From: JBGPQJ01 sp963829485
GTDB lineage: Bacteria > Chloroflexota > Anaerolineae > Anaerolineales > Villigracilaceae
Direction of reading: 5' to 3'
NCBI GenBank assembly: GCA_963829485.1
Contig: CAWHIK010000002.1
Coordinates: 186,001 to 250,000, forward strand
Length of the DNA: 64,000 nt
Part shown: positions 27,831 through 37,355 of the stretch, one piece after another
How positions within the stretch are numbered: position 1 is the stretch's first letter
Layout: each line of letters starts with the position of its first letter
Made by a program: the position numbers and the translations under genes
The notes under the pieces: model-generated
What the model was told of the DNA's origin: nothing
The model's database searches: none
Seen by the model: the letters and a program-made list of their open reading frames with translations, nothing else

Positions 27831-28127
27831 TCATCCCCCCGCCATGGCGCCGACGATCATGAACCGTTCGGCGCCCTTTGCGATTGATTCGGGTAACAGC
27901 GCGTCAGGCGGCTCGTGAGAGAGATCCTGCCCGCAGGCAAAGAACCGGATGAACGGCCGACGCTCCTTCGTGACATGGTCGCGGACCGTTCCTTGCAGCA
28001 CAGGGTAGCTTGACTCGAGCGCGTCCAGGATAGCGCTCTGGGTGACCGCGCCGTTAACGTTTAGCTCCACCTCCCTGCCGGTGTTCGCCAGCCGCTGTAA
28101 ATGGACGGGCAGTACGACGCGGATCAT
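27831..28127 (-). CDS. MoaD/ThiS-family ubiquitin-like protein
   Basis: 98 aa on the minus strand, beginning MIRVVLPVHLQRLA and ending VGAMAGG with the C-terminal Gly-Gly that carries the thiocarboxylate in MoaD/ThiS proteins. The start overlaps the stop of the upstream Asp-box gene by four bases (ATGA), so the two are translationally coupled. Likely a small sulfur carrier or a conjugated modifier; its partner is unexpected for molybdopterin synthesis. Confidence 0.75.
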   Translation of the reverse strand: MIRVVLPVHLQRLANTGREVELNVNGAVTQSAILDALESSYPVLQGTVRDHVTKERRPFIRFFACGQDLSHEPPDALLPESIAKGAERFMIVGAMAGG

Positions 28128-29239
28128 GGCAGGGTCTGAACCTCGACCGACAGAACCGCCGGAAGGTCGCGGACGATGGGAGTCCAGTTGTCGCCGGAAT
28201 CCGCAGAGGCGTACACCTGCCCTCCTGTGGTGCCGAAGTAAATCCCGCAAGAATCCAGTCTATCCACCGCCATGGCGCTGCGCAGCACGTTGACGTAGCA
28301 ATCCTCCTGCGGCAAACCATTCGTCAGCGCTTCCCATTCATTTCCGCCTTTGCGGCTGCGATAGACGCGCAGCTTTCCATCAGGCACGAAATGCTCCGAG
28401 TCGCTCTTGATGGGAACGACATAGATGGTCTCCGGTTCGTGAGCATGGACCGCGATCGGGAAGCCGAAATCGGTCGGCAGGTTCCCGCTGACCTCGTGCC
28501 ACAGGTCACCCGCGTTGTCGCTGCGAAGCACGTCCCAGTGTTTCTGCATGAACAACACGCCCGGGCGGGACGGGTGCATGGCGATGTTATGAACGCAATG
28601 ACCCACTTCGGCCTGCGGGTCGGGAAGCTCAAAGTTGGATTTCAATCCCTGGTTGATCGGCAGCCAGGTTCGCCCGCCGTCATCCGTGCGGAAAGCCCCT
28701 GCAGCGGAAATGGCGATATAGATGCGATTCGGATTCGAAGGGTCAAGCAGGATCGTATGCAGGCACATGCCGCCCGCGCCGGGCTGCCACAAATGTCCCT
28801 TGGCCTCTCGCAGCCCCGGGAGTTCCTGCCAGCTCTTGCCTCCATCGATGGAGCGAAACAGGGCGGCGTCCTCCACACCGGCATAGACGGTATCCGGGTC
28901 GGTCAACGAGGGTGTCAGGTTCCAGACGCGTTTAAACGCCCACGGCTGCTGCGTGCCGTCGAAGGTCTGATGCGTTCCGGGGTCCCCGACATAAGTGAAC
29001 TTGTTGTCCACCGGTTCCCAGGTTTTCCCGCCGTCGTTCGAGCGCTGGATCACTTGCCCGAACCACCCGGAGGATTGTGACGCATACAGCCTGTCCGGGT
29101 CAGCAGGCGACCCGTTGATGTGGTAGATCTCCCAGCCCGGAAAATGCGGACCGCTGACCTTCCATTTTTTCCGCTTTCCATCCGAAGATAAAATGAATGC
29201 GCCTTTGCGTGTGCCGACTAAAACACGAACACTGCCCAT
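28124..29239 (-). CDS. Asp-box (BNR) beta-propeller, sialidase/VPS10-like
   Basis: 371 aa, no signal peptide. Repeated Asp-box motifs SxDxGxTW appear as RSNDGGKTWEP, RSIDGGKSWQE, RTDDGGRTWLP and ASADSGDNWTP, the pattern of BNR-repeat propellers. Catalytic residues of true sialidases are not evident. Coupled by ATGA to the MoaD-like gene, so the two proteins probably act together in the cytoplasm. The biochemical role is unknown. Confidence 0.8.
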   Translation of the reverse strand: MGSVRVLVGTRKGAFILSSDGKRKKWKVSGPHFPGWEIYHINGSPADPDRLYASQSSGWFGQVIQRSNDGGKTWEPVDNKFTYVGDPGTHQTFDGTQQPWAFKRVWNLTPSLTDPDTVYAGVEDAALFRSIDGGKSWQELPGLREAKGHLWQPGAGGMCLHTILLDPSNPNRIYIAISAAGAFRTDDGGRTWLPINQGLKSNFELPDPQAEVGHCVHNIAMHPSRPGVLFMQKHWDVLRSDNAGDLWHEVSGNLPTDFGFPIAVHAHEPETIYVVPIKSDSEHFVPDGKLRVYRSRKGGNEWEALTNGLPQEDCYVNVLRSAMAVDRLDSCGIYFGTTGGQVYASADSGDNWTPIVRDLPAVLSVEVQTLP

Positions 29240-29260
29240 GATAATTTCTCCTTTGTAGTT

Positions 29261-29674
29261 TTACTGCTTGCGGTTTGTCTGCAAGTCGTACTCGAAAGTA
29301 AACGGGTAAGGTCCGTGACCTTCCAGAGTCAGATTACCGCCGCCCATAATTCCGTCCAGCTCATCCGTGCCTAATCCAATTACAAAATCCCAGCGCGTCT
29401 TTACGGATTTGGGATCGAAGGTGCCGGTATGCTGGGCGACAAAGCTGCCCGCGTGTTCGCCGATGCGCCCAACGATGCGCTCCATGCCGACAAAGTTCCC
29501 GGTCCCATCAGGACTGTAGGCCATCAGGTAATCAACGGTGCCTTCGCCTTCAAGGTCACCTTCATAGGTAAAAACGGCGTGGACGCGGGTGAGCTTACGC
29601 CCGTCTTCAAACTCGGCATAAGGCGTTTCTTCCCAGGTTGTGGTTTTAAAGGAAGCATGACCGGTGATGCTCAT
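29261..29674 (-). CDS. DUF3224 family protein
   Basis: 137 aa starting MSITGHASFKTTTWEETPY with the conserved GTFDPKSVKTRWDFV and LTLEGHGPYPF of the DUF3224 (allene-oxide-cyclase-like barrel) family. The start overlaps the VOC gene stop by four bases. Cytosolic; function unknown, often found next to glyoxalase-like genes. Confidence 0.8.
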   Translation of the reverse strand: MSITGHASFKTTTWEETPYAEFEDGRKLTRVHAVFTYEGDLEGEGTVDYLMAYSPDGTGNFVGMERIVGRIGEHAGSFVAQHTGTFDPKSVKTRWDFVIGLGTDELDGIMGGGNLTLEGHGPYPFTFEYDLQTNRKQ

Positions 29675-30156
29675 TTTCCCTCGTAGGCACGCTGCAAACC
29701 CGCGACGTCGATTTTTTTCATCTGGAGCATGGCGCTCATCACACGTCCGGTCTTCGTGGGGTCCGGGTCGCCCATCAACTCGCCCAACTTGGTGGGAACG
29801 ATCTGCCACGACAGACCGAATTTATCCTTCAGCCAGCCGCATTGGACTTCTTCTCCACCCTCGGTCAATTTCTCCCACAAAAAATCCACCTCTTCCTGGG
29901 TTTCACAGTTCACGACAAAAGAGATGGCTTCGGTGAATTTGAAGTTCGGCCCGCCGTTCAGCGCTGTGAATACCTGACCATTGAGCTCGAACTCAACGGT
30001 CATTGCACTACCCTCGGGACGGCCGTGAACCTCGAATCCCTCCTTGCCATAACGGGCGACATGGATGATCCTGGAATCTTTGAAGATGGACGTATAGAAC
30101 TTGGCGGCTTCTTCCGCTTGATTGTCGAACCATAAACACGGCTTGATAGGTTGCAT
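29671..30156 (-). CDS. VOC superfamily protein, PhnB/3-demethylubiquinone methyltransferase-like
   Basis: 161 aa. PCLWFDNQAEEAAKFYTSIF and CGWLKDKFGLSWQIVPT are the two signature blocks of the PhnB-like VOC family. Despite the common name it is not a proven methyltransferase. First gene of the VOC-DUF3224 unit on the minus strand. Confidence 0.85.
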   Translation of the reverse strand: MQPIKPCLWFDNQAEEAAKFYTSIFKDSRIIHVARYGKEGFEVHGRPEGSAMTVEFELNGQVFTALNGGPNFKFTEAISFVVNCETQEEVDFLWEKLTEGGEEVQCGWLKDKFGLSWQIVPTKLGELMGDPDPTKTGRVMSAMLQMKKIDVAGLQRAYEGK

Positions 30157-30300
30157 GGGTCCTCCAAATAAAACGATTTGATGGATTGTTGCGCAGAGGT
30201 CATCTTCTCAACAATCTTGTTGATCTCTAAAAACTCCAACTGGTTTGATTATAGAACAAATATTCAGATAAATCAAGAGGGAATTATCGGATTATCAAAT

Positions 30301-30330
30301 CACTGCCTCCGAGAGCATTCGGAAGCAGTG
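30301..30330 (-). terminator. Hairpin between the DUF2812 operon and the VOC unit
   Basis: A 12-bp stem with one mismatch (30301-30312 with 30319-30330) and a 6-base loop. It lies downstream of the PadR-DUF2812 genes on the minus strand. The rest of 30157-30378 is AT-rich and presumably holds the VOC promoter; no clear boxes. Confidence 0.5.
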
Positions 30331-30378
30331 ACATTAGGTTTTCTAAATTCGAAACATCATTCACCGTGAGGTGGCGCT

Positions 30379-30919
30379 TTAAATTTTTCGCTTCAATATG
30401 GATACTCTCCTGATAATCATCACCATGGCGAACAGATACAGCATGACCACGACAAAAAAGAGGATTTCATAGAGCATACTAAAGAAACCGTCCACCCGAT
30501 TGGCTCAGGTTGTTGCCGTAGTTCGAAAGGAACAGGGTATAGATCGAGAAGAAAATCACCAAAAAGCCCAGCAGACGTTGGTACTTCTGGATCTTTGAGG
30601 CATTGTCAGTGAAGATCTCCGTCGCTTTCCCATCCTCAACATCCTTCCGCCAGTATTGCCAGCCTCCCATGTCACCGACATGTTCCCAGCCGGCATCCTG
30701 AAATAGTTGGAAATAGTCAGGCTTTTTCTTCGACTGGGTGATAAAGTCCAGACGATAGGCCACATCTCGTGGCGCTCCTTGCTCGAAGGTATATTGGCCA
30801 AATAAGCCTGCGTGCTGCAGGTGCAGTCCCTGCCTGGCCATTTCACTCAGCCAGGCTTCTTCACGATCATCCTGCCACGCCCAGAACCATTTAGATTTAT
30901 TAGTCAGCGAACCTTTCAT
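30379..30919 (-). CDS. DUF2812 membrane protein, copy 2, one frame break
   Basis: About 180 aa. The soluble N-terminal part has WAWQDDREEAWLSEMARQGL and the GGWQYWRK motif of DUF2812. The first TM segment is LGFLVIFFSIYTLF. After a slip near 30490 the frame continues VDGFFSMLYEILFFVVVMLY, a second TM helix, to the stop at 30379-30381. Reading only the first frame would lose the second helix. Paralogue of the gene at 30949. Confidence 0.7.
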
Positions 30920-30948
30920 TTTTTCACTCCGAATCGATTACAAACGGA

Positions 30949-31491
30949 TCAAGTGGATACTGTCTTCTCCAATGCGTTGATCCGCATCAGGATCATCCCT
31001 GTGTTGATGGCAGCGAACAGGATCCATGACATAAACAATGTGATGTAGAGGACCACGAACCAGGATGGATGCAGGCCTGGAAATTTCTTGAACACGGCCA
31101 GGCCGATAATATACAATGCAGGAGCCGAGGTGATGTAGCCTGCCAGCAGACGTTGATATTTCTTTATCTTGGACGCCGGGTCGGTGTAAATCTCAGGAGC
31201 CACACCCTCTTTGTATTCTTTGCGCCAGTAATGCCATCCGCCTCGGGTCCCCAGGTATTCCCAGCCTGAATCACGGATTAGCTGAAGGTAATCCTCCGGT
31301 GCTTTTCCCCGGTTGTAATCCAGGCGGTAGGTTATTTCCTTGCCAGACCCTTCGACAAAGAGAAAACTGCCAAAGCTGCCGAGCTCTCTCAAATGTAATC
31401 CCTGGCGGGACATCTCGCCGAGCCATGCCTCCTGCTTCTCATCCTGCCAGGAAAAAAACAATTTTCGCCTTCGAATGGATTTCGCGTTCAT
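30949..31491 (-). CDS. DUF2812 membrane protein, copy 1
   Basis: 180 aa with SWQDEKQEAWLGEMSRQGL, GGWHYWRKEYKEG and two C-terminal TM helices. It follows padR by 12 bases. DUF2812 genes commonly sit behind PadR regulators and are thought to respond to membrane or antimicrobial stress; direct function unknown. Confidence 0.8.
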   Translation of the reverse strand: MNAKSIRRRKLFFSWQDEKQEAWLGEMSRQGLHLRELGSFGSFLFVEGSGKEITYRLDYNRGKAPEDYLQLIRDSGWEYLGTRGGWHYWRKEYKEGVAPEIYTDPASKIKKYQRLLAGYITSAPALYIIGLAVFKKFPGLHPSWFVVLYITLFMSWILFAAINTGMILMRINALEKTVST

Positions 31492-31503
31492 TTTGTCTCA
31501 CTT

Positions 31504-31826
31504 TCATAACTGCGACAGGATTCCCTGTCCATTCCTTGACATGATCTCCAATCGGCGGACCTGTTCACCCAGCACCTGCCTACCTTTGGTGGTCAGGGCA
31601 TATGTTTTACGCCGGTCCTCCTCCTTGACCATGGAGATCAAGCCTTCCTTTTCAAGGGTGGTAAATGCGCCATACAATGTGCCCGGTCCTATGCTGACCG
31701 TCCCTTCGCTGATTCTCTCAACCTTCTGCATGATCCCATACCCATGCAGCGGATCGATGAGGGATAGAAGGATGTAGTAAGTCGATTCGGTCAGGGGAAG
31801 GTATTGGCAATTGTTTTGTCAATCAT
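31504..31826 (-). CDS. padR: PadR-family transcriptional regulator, one frame break
   Basis: About 108 aa. The start is MIDKTIANT at 31826, preceded by GGAGAG. After a one-base slip near 31795 it continues LPLTESTYYILLSLIDPLHGYGI, then IGPGTLYGAFTTLEKEGLI and RRKTYALTTKGRQVL: the PadR winged helix with the wing and dimerisation helix. It heads the operon with two DUF2812 genes and has an inverted-repeat operator upstream, so it is probably an autorepressor. Confidence 0.8.
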
Positions 31827-31845
31827 GATCTCTCCGTGTGTCGCG

Positions 31846-31890
31846 AACGATATATCGCTTAAGCAATATATTAGCACGCGATATATCGTT
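31846..31890 (-). promoter_or_regulatory. Inverted-repeat operator of the padR operon
   Basis: AACGATATATCG (31846-31857) and CGATATATCGTT (31879-31890) are exact inverted copies, each itself containing the palindrome CGATATATCG, with centres 33 bp apart. They lie 20-64 bases upstream of padR on the minus strand and overlap the AT-rich promoter. The even spacing of about three helical turns suits two regulator dimers. Confidence 0.65.
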
Positions 31891-31937
31891 TGTCAATATA
31901 CAAATAAAATTTTTGAAATTGGCTATTGGGAAATGGA

Positions 31938-32846
31938 TCAGTGATTGCCAAACTCAACAGGCGGAACGGACATCAAATACATATAGACCGCACGCAGTTC
32001 ATCGTCCGTCATATGGCGGTACGAGGTCCACGGCATGTAGGCATCACTGATGACCCGTCCGTGTTTGTTCCCGTCGCGAATAAAGTCAATGAAGCCCTCT
32101 TCCCCCCAGGATGGCAGCCTGCTTCCGCTGCCGGAAGTCAGGTTGGAGGCTGCCGGCCACTCTGCGGGGAACGCGGGAATCTCCCCTCCTGATAACCCAA
32201 CTCCATGACAGACCAGGCATGAGAGGGCAAGATACTGCCCGTATTCGGCGGTCAGTCCCGGGTTGGGAACAACCGGGCGTGGATCATCGTGTGGAATCAA
32301 CTCGGCAGGCAGGAAGGTGATCCCCTCGACAATATTCATCGCCACGAATCCGGTGAACGAGAGCTCGCTCAGCGGCGGTTCGTTGTCCACCGGCGGCATG
32401 CTGCGGATATAAGCCAACGCTTTCCCCATGTCGGCATCGCTCATGTAGTAAAACTCGGTGGATGGCATGAACAGCAGCGGCGTGCCGTCAGGGCGAATCC
32501 CATGCTGGATGGCGCGGACCAGGTCCTCGTCCGTTCGCTCGGAGCCGATACCTCCCGGACCCGTCGTCAGGTTGGGGGTGATGACCTTTCCGAGGGCGGG
32601 ATTGTCCATGTAGACCAATCCTTCCAGGTTCTCGCCATGGCAGGCTTCGCACCCGCGGTATTGGAAGATGCGTTTACCTTCAGCCAGGGACTCAGAATCA
32701 CCGGGTGTGGGGATCGTTCGGAAAGGCACATCATAGGTCCTATTCAAGCGCATCTGACCTGCGCCATAAAGACCGAGAACGCCGAGCAGCAGCAATCCCA
32801 GGATGCTCGCAATAATCATGCCAATCCACTTCAGCGACGTTTTCAA
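31938..32846 (-). CDS. Diheme cytochrome c, membrane anchored
   Basis: 302 aa: N-terminal TM anchor (residues ~8-30), then two c-type heme domains with CEACH (in FQYRGCEACHGENLEG) and CLVCH (in LSCLVCHGVGLSGG). Likely distal Met ligands lie in MPSTEFYYM and YMPW. Last gene of the cytochrome b/Rieske operon, eight bases after the Rieske gene, so it is the likely electron carrier or extra subunit of that complex on the outer membrane face. Confidence 0.85.
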   Translation of the reverse strand: MKTSLKWIGMIIASILGLLLLGVLGLYGAGQMRLNRTYDVPFRTIPTPGDSESLAEGKRIFQYRGCEACHGENLEGLVYMDNPALGKVITPNLTTGPGGIGSERTDEDLVRAIQHGIRPDGTPLLFMPSTEFYYMSDADMGKALAYIRSMPPVDNEPPLSELSFTGFVAMNIVEGITFLPAELIPHDDPRPVVPNPGLTAEYGQYLALSCLVCHGVGLSGGEIPAFPAEWPAASNLTSGSGSRLPSWGEEGFIDFIRDGNKHGRVISDAYMPWTSYRHMTDDELRAVYMYLMSVPPVEFGNH

Positions 32847-32854
32847 GCCAACAC

Positions 32855-33280
32855 CTACTCCGTAAATACCATTACCTTGTTCTCATTGGTGATTTCCACG
32901 CGCAGTGATCTCAACGGCTCCTGCGCCGGTCCATTCAGCACCTTTCCATTTTCATCGAACGCGGACCCATGGCAGGGACAGGTAAAGCCAGCGCTTTCCT
33001 TGTTCTCCTCGATGGTGCAGCCGAGGTGCGTGCAGGTCAGACAGTACGCCGTGATGATGCCATCGCGATTGACGACCACTGCCGGGATATCGCCCCGAAC
33101 CGTGCGCGACCCGGCCGGGAATCCGCCGGCATCCCCCAGATCGAACACAGTGGGCGGACCCTGATCGGGTTCGTAGCTGAAATAGCGGATCAACCCTCCC
33201 AGCCCTAAAATCGCTCCGAGTCCAAGCAGGGTGCGCGTCGAGAGTTTTATGAAGTCACGGCGGGATAATTCTGGTTTCAT
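32855..33280 (-). CDS. Rieske iron-sulfur protein
   Basis: 141 aa. The twin-arginine type start SRRDFIKLS is followed by one TM helix. Cluster-binding boxes are CTHLGC and CPCHGSAF. The start overlaps the cytochrome b stop by four bases (ATGA). It transfers electrons from quinol to cytochrome c in a bc-type complex. Confidence 0.9.
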   Translation of the reverse strand: MKPELSRRDFIKLSTRTLLGLGAILGLGGLIRYFSYEPDQGPPTVFDLGDAGGFPAGSRTVRGDIPAVVVNRDGIITAYCLTCTHLGCTIEENKESAGFTCPCHGSAFDENGKVLNGPAQEPLRSLRVEITNENKVMVFTE

Positions 33281-35004
33281 GGATTTCCAATCGAAGAGAA
33301 GGCACCGAGGAATGTCAACACCAGGATAATGATATAAAGCAGAACGGTCAGCACCTGAGCCAGACGATTCCCGCGGGGGAACCAGCGCCCCAACTGGCTT
33401 TTTTCCGCATTGGGCAGGATGTACGGGAGCAGTCCCAACAGGGTGATGACCACCACCGGCAGCATGATACCCAGCCAGAAAGGGTCGCCCCATTTGAGCA
33501 GCTGCTGCACCCACAGGAAGAACCACGGCGCCTGCGAGCTGCCTGTCATGCGGTTGAAGCTGGTTATCGGTGAATCGGTTGGCGCCGGAATTACCAGCGA
33601 GACGATCAACAGAATGATGATCCCAATAACCATGGCCAGCACTTCGCGCCGCACCAGGTCGAAGCGCGAGATCCATTGAGGGTCCGGAGATTGTTCAGGA
33701 GGCGCAGCAGTGATCCCCCCGTCGCGGCGGACGCGGAAGACATGCCACGTCACAAGGATGATGACTGCAAGCGTCAATCCGAAAATGTGCCAGGCATAGA
33801 AACGGATCAGCGTCGCCGGACCGGGTCCCCCGCCGCCCATCACGAACCGGTACAACCCGTCCCCGACCAGCGGAATGGTCTTGAGCAAATTCGTCCCGAC
33901 CACCAATGCCCAGTGCACGCCTTCGTCCCAGCGCAGGACGTAGCCGGTGAAATCCAGCAGCAGGATGAGCACCAGCAGTCCCAACCCAAGCAGGTAGTTG
34001 AAACGCCGCGGAGGAGCGTAAGCCCCGGTCAGCACCACGCGCAGCAGGTGGATGCTCATCACGATTACCAGGAATTGCGCCGACCAGAAATGCAGGTTGC
34101 GCACCAGGTTGCCATAAGGGACCAGGGTTTTAATGATGGATACCGAAACGGCTGCCTGATCGGGTGAGGGGATGTAATAAAACATCTCGAGCAATCCGGT
34201 CACCAACAATACCAGCGACAGAAAAACCGCCAATCCGCCCGTCCCCAGGGTGTACCAAAATCGGGACTGCCGTGCCGGGATTCGCGGCGGGTGTAGGTGA
34301 TACACAAAGCCCGGTCTGCTCTTCGGAATGGCACTTAGATGGCTGAAACGATAGGCAAGCCCTGCCGACGCGAGGATGAGAATTCCGATCATCAACATCG
34401 ATCCTGGAATCTCACTCCCGGGCACGGACACTTTTTGGTGGATGGGAATGGCCGAACTGTTGATTTTGTCCAAGACCAGGCTGTCTGGCAAGGTGCTGTT
34501 TTCGCGAAGAATGAAAGCGGTCAAATCAAGTGATTGTTCTTCCGACAGTGAACCGGCTGGAAAGTACGGCATCTTTTCATGGATATAAGTGCGCAGTTCA
34601 TGGGCATTGGTAAACCGCGCCAGTTTTCCTGTTCCGATGATCGCAGGTACACTCGATGACGGGATCTCAAATGTATTCTCTGCGTGGTCGCTCCCGTGGC
34701 AGCCGGATTGCCAGCAATCGCGGGATTCGGCCCCATACGATTCGCGCCACTCATCAGTCAATCCCTGCCCGATGTCGCCATGGCAGCTCATGCACATGCT
34801 CCAATAAACCTGAGCGCCGTTGTCGGCCTGGGCAGGAGGCATGGCCGTCGGTGGCTGCGCCATCCGGGTCGGGTCGAAGGTGGGATGTAATACAGAAGGA
34901 GTGGAAGCGATTTCTATGGCTGCTGCGCCGGATGACGCCAGGAACACCAAAAAAGCCACTATCCCTAAAAGGATGTAAGAAACAAGCACTTTTCTTAGAG
35001 TCAT
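33277..35004 (-). CDS. Cytochrome c-cytochrome b fusion, quinol oxidising subunit of a bc-type complex
   Basis: 575 aa. A TM signal anchor is followed by a c-type domain with CMSCH and a second CWQSGCH (CxxxxCH) motif, then a TM helix and a full cytochrome b. The b heme ligands lie in HFWSAQFLVIVMSIHLLR and in HIFGLTLAVIILVTWHVFR. The C-terminal half holds four more helices of the subunit IV type with the Q-site region changed to PAPTDSP. Fusion of c and b in one chain is unusual. A -10 TATAAT lies eight bases before the ATG and no SD is present, suggesting a leaderless mRNA. Confidence 0.85.
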   Translation of the reverse strand: MTLRKVLVSYILLGIVAFLVFLASSGAAAIEIASTPSVLHPTFDPTRMAQPPTAMPPAQADNGAQVYWSMCMSCHGDIGQGLTDEWRESYGAESRDCWQSGCHGSDHAENTFEIPSSSVPAIIGTGKLARFTNAHELRTYIHEKMPYFPAGSLSEEQSLDLTAFILRENSTLPDSLVLDKINSSAIPIHQKVSVPGSEIPGSMLMIGILILASAGLAYRFSHLSAIPKSRPGFVYHLHPPRIPARQSRFWYTLGTGGLAVFLSLVLLVTGLLEMFYYIPSPDQAAVSVSIIKTLVPYGNLVRNLHFWSAQFLVIVMSIHLLRVVLTGAYAPPRRFNYLLGLGLLVLILLLDFTGYVLRWDEGVHWALVVGTNLLKTIPLVGDGLYRFVMGGGGPGPATLIRFYAWHIFGLTLAVIILVTWHVFRVRRDGGITAAPPEQSPDPQWISRFDLVRREVLAMVIGIIILLIVSLVIPAPTDSPITSFNRMTGSSQAPWFFLWVQQLLKWGDPFWLGIMLPVVVITLLGLLPYILPNAEKSQLGRWFPRGNRLAQVLTVLLYIIILVLTFLGAFSSIGNP

Positions 35005-35193
35005 TGTGAATTATTATACAATTTTCATGGGATTCCGATGGCACAGAGTCCCCCTTTGGAAACAAGGCGACGCCAGTTTGCTGATTTGTTGTCTCAAAAA
35101 ACCTTCCATCTCCTTACCCGTAGATATAATAGAGCTGGGCGGGTAATTTTACAAAAACAGGATGATGACCTCTTGAGAAATTAGGAGTTACGC
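35005..35193. promoter_or_regulatory. Divergent promoter region
   Basis: On the minus strand TATAAT occupies 35013-35018, eight bases before the cytochrome b fusion start. On the plus strand TATAAT lies at 35125-35130, 64 bases before the WD40 gene. No strong -35 boxes are recognised for either. Confidence 0.5.
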
Positions 35194-37300
35194 ATGAAGA
35201 AACCTCATTCCCGACTGGAAATTCTTATCAAGGTAATCTGGGGCGTGGCTGGAATTTTGTTCATAGTCGTTTCAGCCGCGATAATCTACCAGTGGTTGTT
35301 TGCAAAGCCGGCTGCCCCCGAGGCCATCTCTCTTCCAACCGAAGTCCCCTCCCCTGCCGTTATTAATACCGCGGCTCCAACCGCCGATCTATTGGCCATC
35401 GACACACCTTTCCTTAAGCCCGTCGCCACGTCCACGGCAGACCCGCAATCCGCGCCGACTTCCTCCCCTGTATCCGAGGTGATCGATCCCGCTGGCGCCA
35501 GACTGGTCAAACAAGCCGCCCAACTGGGGTTGGGGACCATCAACCAGGTCGTCTTCTCGCCCGACGGCTCGCAGGTCGCTATCGCATCCTCCACCGGAGC
35601 CTATTTCTTCGACTCCCAGAACTCTTCAACCCCTCAATTACTTCCCAACTGAAGCCTGGATCTCCAGCCTGGCTTATTCGCCAGACGGAAAATCGGTGGC
35701 GCTGTGGCTGCCGAGTGGCGCGATATCCATCCGGGATGCGTCGACAGGACAGCAAATAATCCGGTTAAGTGTAAAAACCGATTTCACCGTCGGTTTAACC
35801 ACACAAGGGATGCATAATGTCGCCTATACCGCGGACGGCAGCACTTTAGCTGGCGGTGTCGGGGATGGCATGGTCCATCTTTTCGATGTTGCAACCGGAA
35901 AGCTGCTTCGGTCGATCAAGGGGTCCGAAACATCCATCTCCGGCATCGCCCTCTCGCCCAATGGAAAGCTGCTTGCCTCGACCGCTGTATTTGAAGGTGT
36001 GGTCCGCATCTGGGATACGGCAACCGGTGAGCCTGTGAGCGAAGTCCCGATGGAAAACAGTCTGCAGACCAGCATGAATTTCTCGCCCGATGGGAGCATC
36101 CTGGCTGTTTCCGGTACGGTCATCAACTCGATTTCTGCACCGCCTCAAGCGGTGGTCAGCCTCTTTGATACGAACACCTGGCGTAAACTGCGTACCCTGA
36201 GCGACCTGGATGGAATCGCCACCCAGGTAACTTTTTCTCCGGATGGAAAAACGCTCGCCTACGGGGCCGAAAAAGGTTCAGTGACCCTATGGGATGTTGC
36301 CGGGAAAAAGAAGCTCACCATCCCCGGCTTGATGCACATTCCCCGCAGCGTGGCTTTTTCTCCCGATGGCAGCACGCTCATCTCCGGGGCGATCGACGGC
36401 TACCTTCGCCTGTGGGATGCAGCCACCGGGCGCGAGCTGGCGAATGCTAACGGGTTTTCGGAAGAGATTACCGGCGTCGCCCTATCACCGGACGGCACGA
36501 CCCTGTTGACATCGTCTGACAATGGGAATGTAATTCTGTGGGATGTCGCCACACGACAAACTCTCCGCACACTGGCCAGCCTGGGCGAGAGGGCAAACAG
36601 TGCTGCCTTCTCACCGACAGGTGCACAGGTGGCCGCGGGAATGGATGACAAACGCATCCACATTTGGGATCCGGCCAGCGGCGAGGAAATCCTCACCTTG
36701 AGCGGGCATGACAGCGACGTAGAAGTCATCGCCTTCTCGCCTGATGGGTCACTGCTCGCCAGCGGCTCGGACGACGAGACGGTCAAAATTTGGGAGACTG
36801 CATCCGGCCGCGTCCTGCACACGCTGAAAGGACATGAGCAGGACCTTGTGAGTGTTTCCTTCTCTCCAGATGGGACACAATTGCTGACCAGCGCTTATGA
36901 TGGATTTTTGAAACTTTGGGATGTCTCTACAGGGGATGAAATCTTCTCCAAGGATCTAAACACCTATCACGTGGAAAGCACGTTCTCCCCGGACGGGAAA
37001 AGGCTGGCATCCACGGAACTCGATTTCATCCAAGTGTGGATTCCTGACGGGACGGAACTGGCAGAGTGGGAAAGCGGGCACCTGGGTCCCGAAGCCCTTG
37101 TCTTTTCTCCGGATGGACAAGTACTGGCATCGGGCGGCACCGATGGCACCATCAAACTTTGGAGTATCACCGGGCGGCTGCTCAACACGCTGAAAGGACA
37201 CCGGTCCACCATCACCAGCATGGCTTTCACTCAGGATGGAAAAGTTCTGGTAACCAGTTCCTCCGATGGCACCGTACTTTTCTGGAAAGTGACTCCTTAA
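35194..37300 (+). CDS. Membrane-anchored WD40 repeat protein, one frame break
   Basis: About 700 aa. The N-terminal TM anchor (residues ~12-32) is followed by a Pro/Thr/Ser-rich linker, then 14 WD40-type repeats with the phrase FSPDG and endings such as LWDV, IWDT and LWDA: enough for two seven-bladed propellers. A one-base slip near 35630 divides the first from the second repeat. SD TAGGAG. Probably an extracytoplasmic scaffold; it stands alone between the cytochrome genes and the AOR unit. Confidence 0.85.
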
Positions 37301-37311
37301 CTCTCTTTAAT

Positions 37312-37348
37312 AAAGGCACCCGGGATCTGTGAGATCCCGGGTGCCTTT
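37312..37348. terminator. Bidirectional terminator
   Basis: A 17-bp perfect stem (37312-37328 with 37332-37348) with loop GTG. It separates the converging WD40 and MoaD-like genes and has A/T ends suitable for both directions. Confidence 0.9.
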
Positions 37349-37355
37349 TGCTGAA

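Noticed and set aside
28391..29080. Plus-strand frame of 229 codons inside the Asp-box gene
   Set aside because: Composition is typical of an antisense shadow, while the minus strand has four Asp-box repeats.
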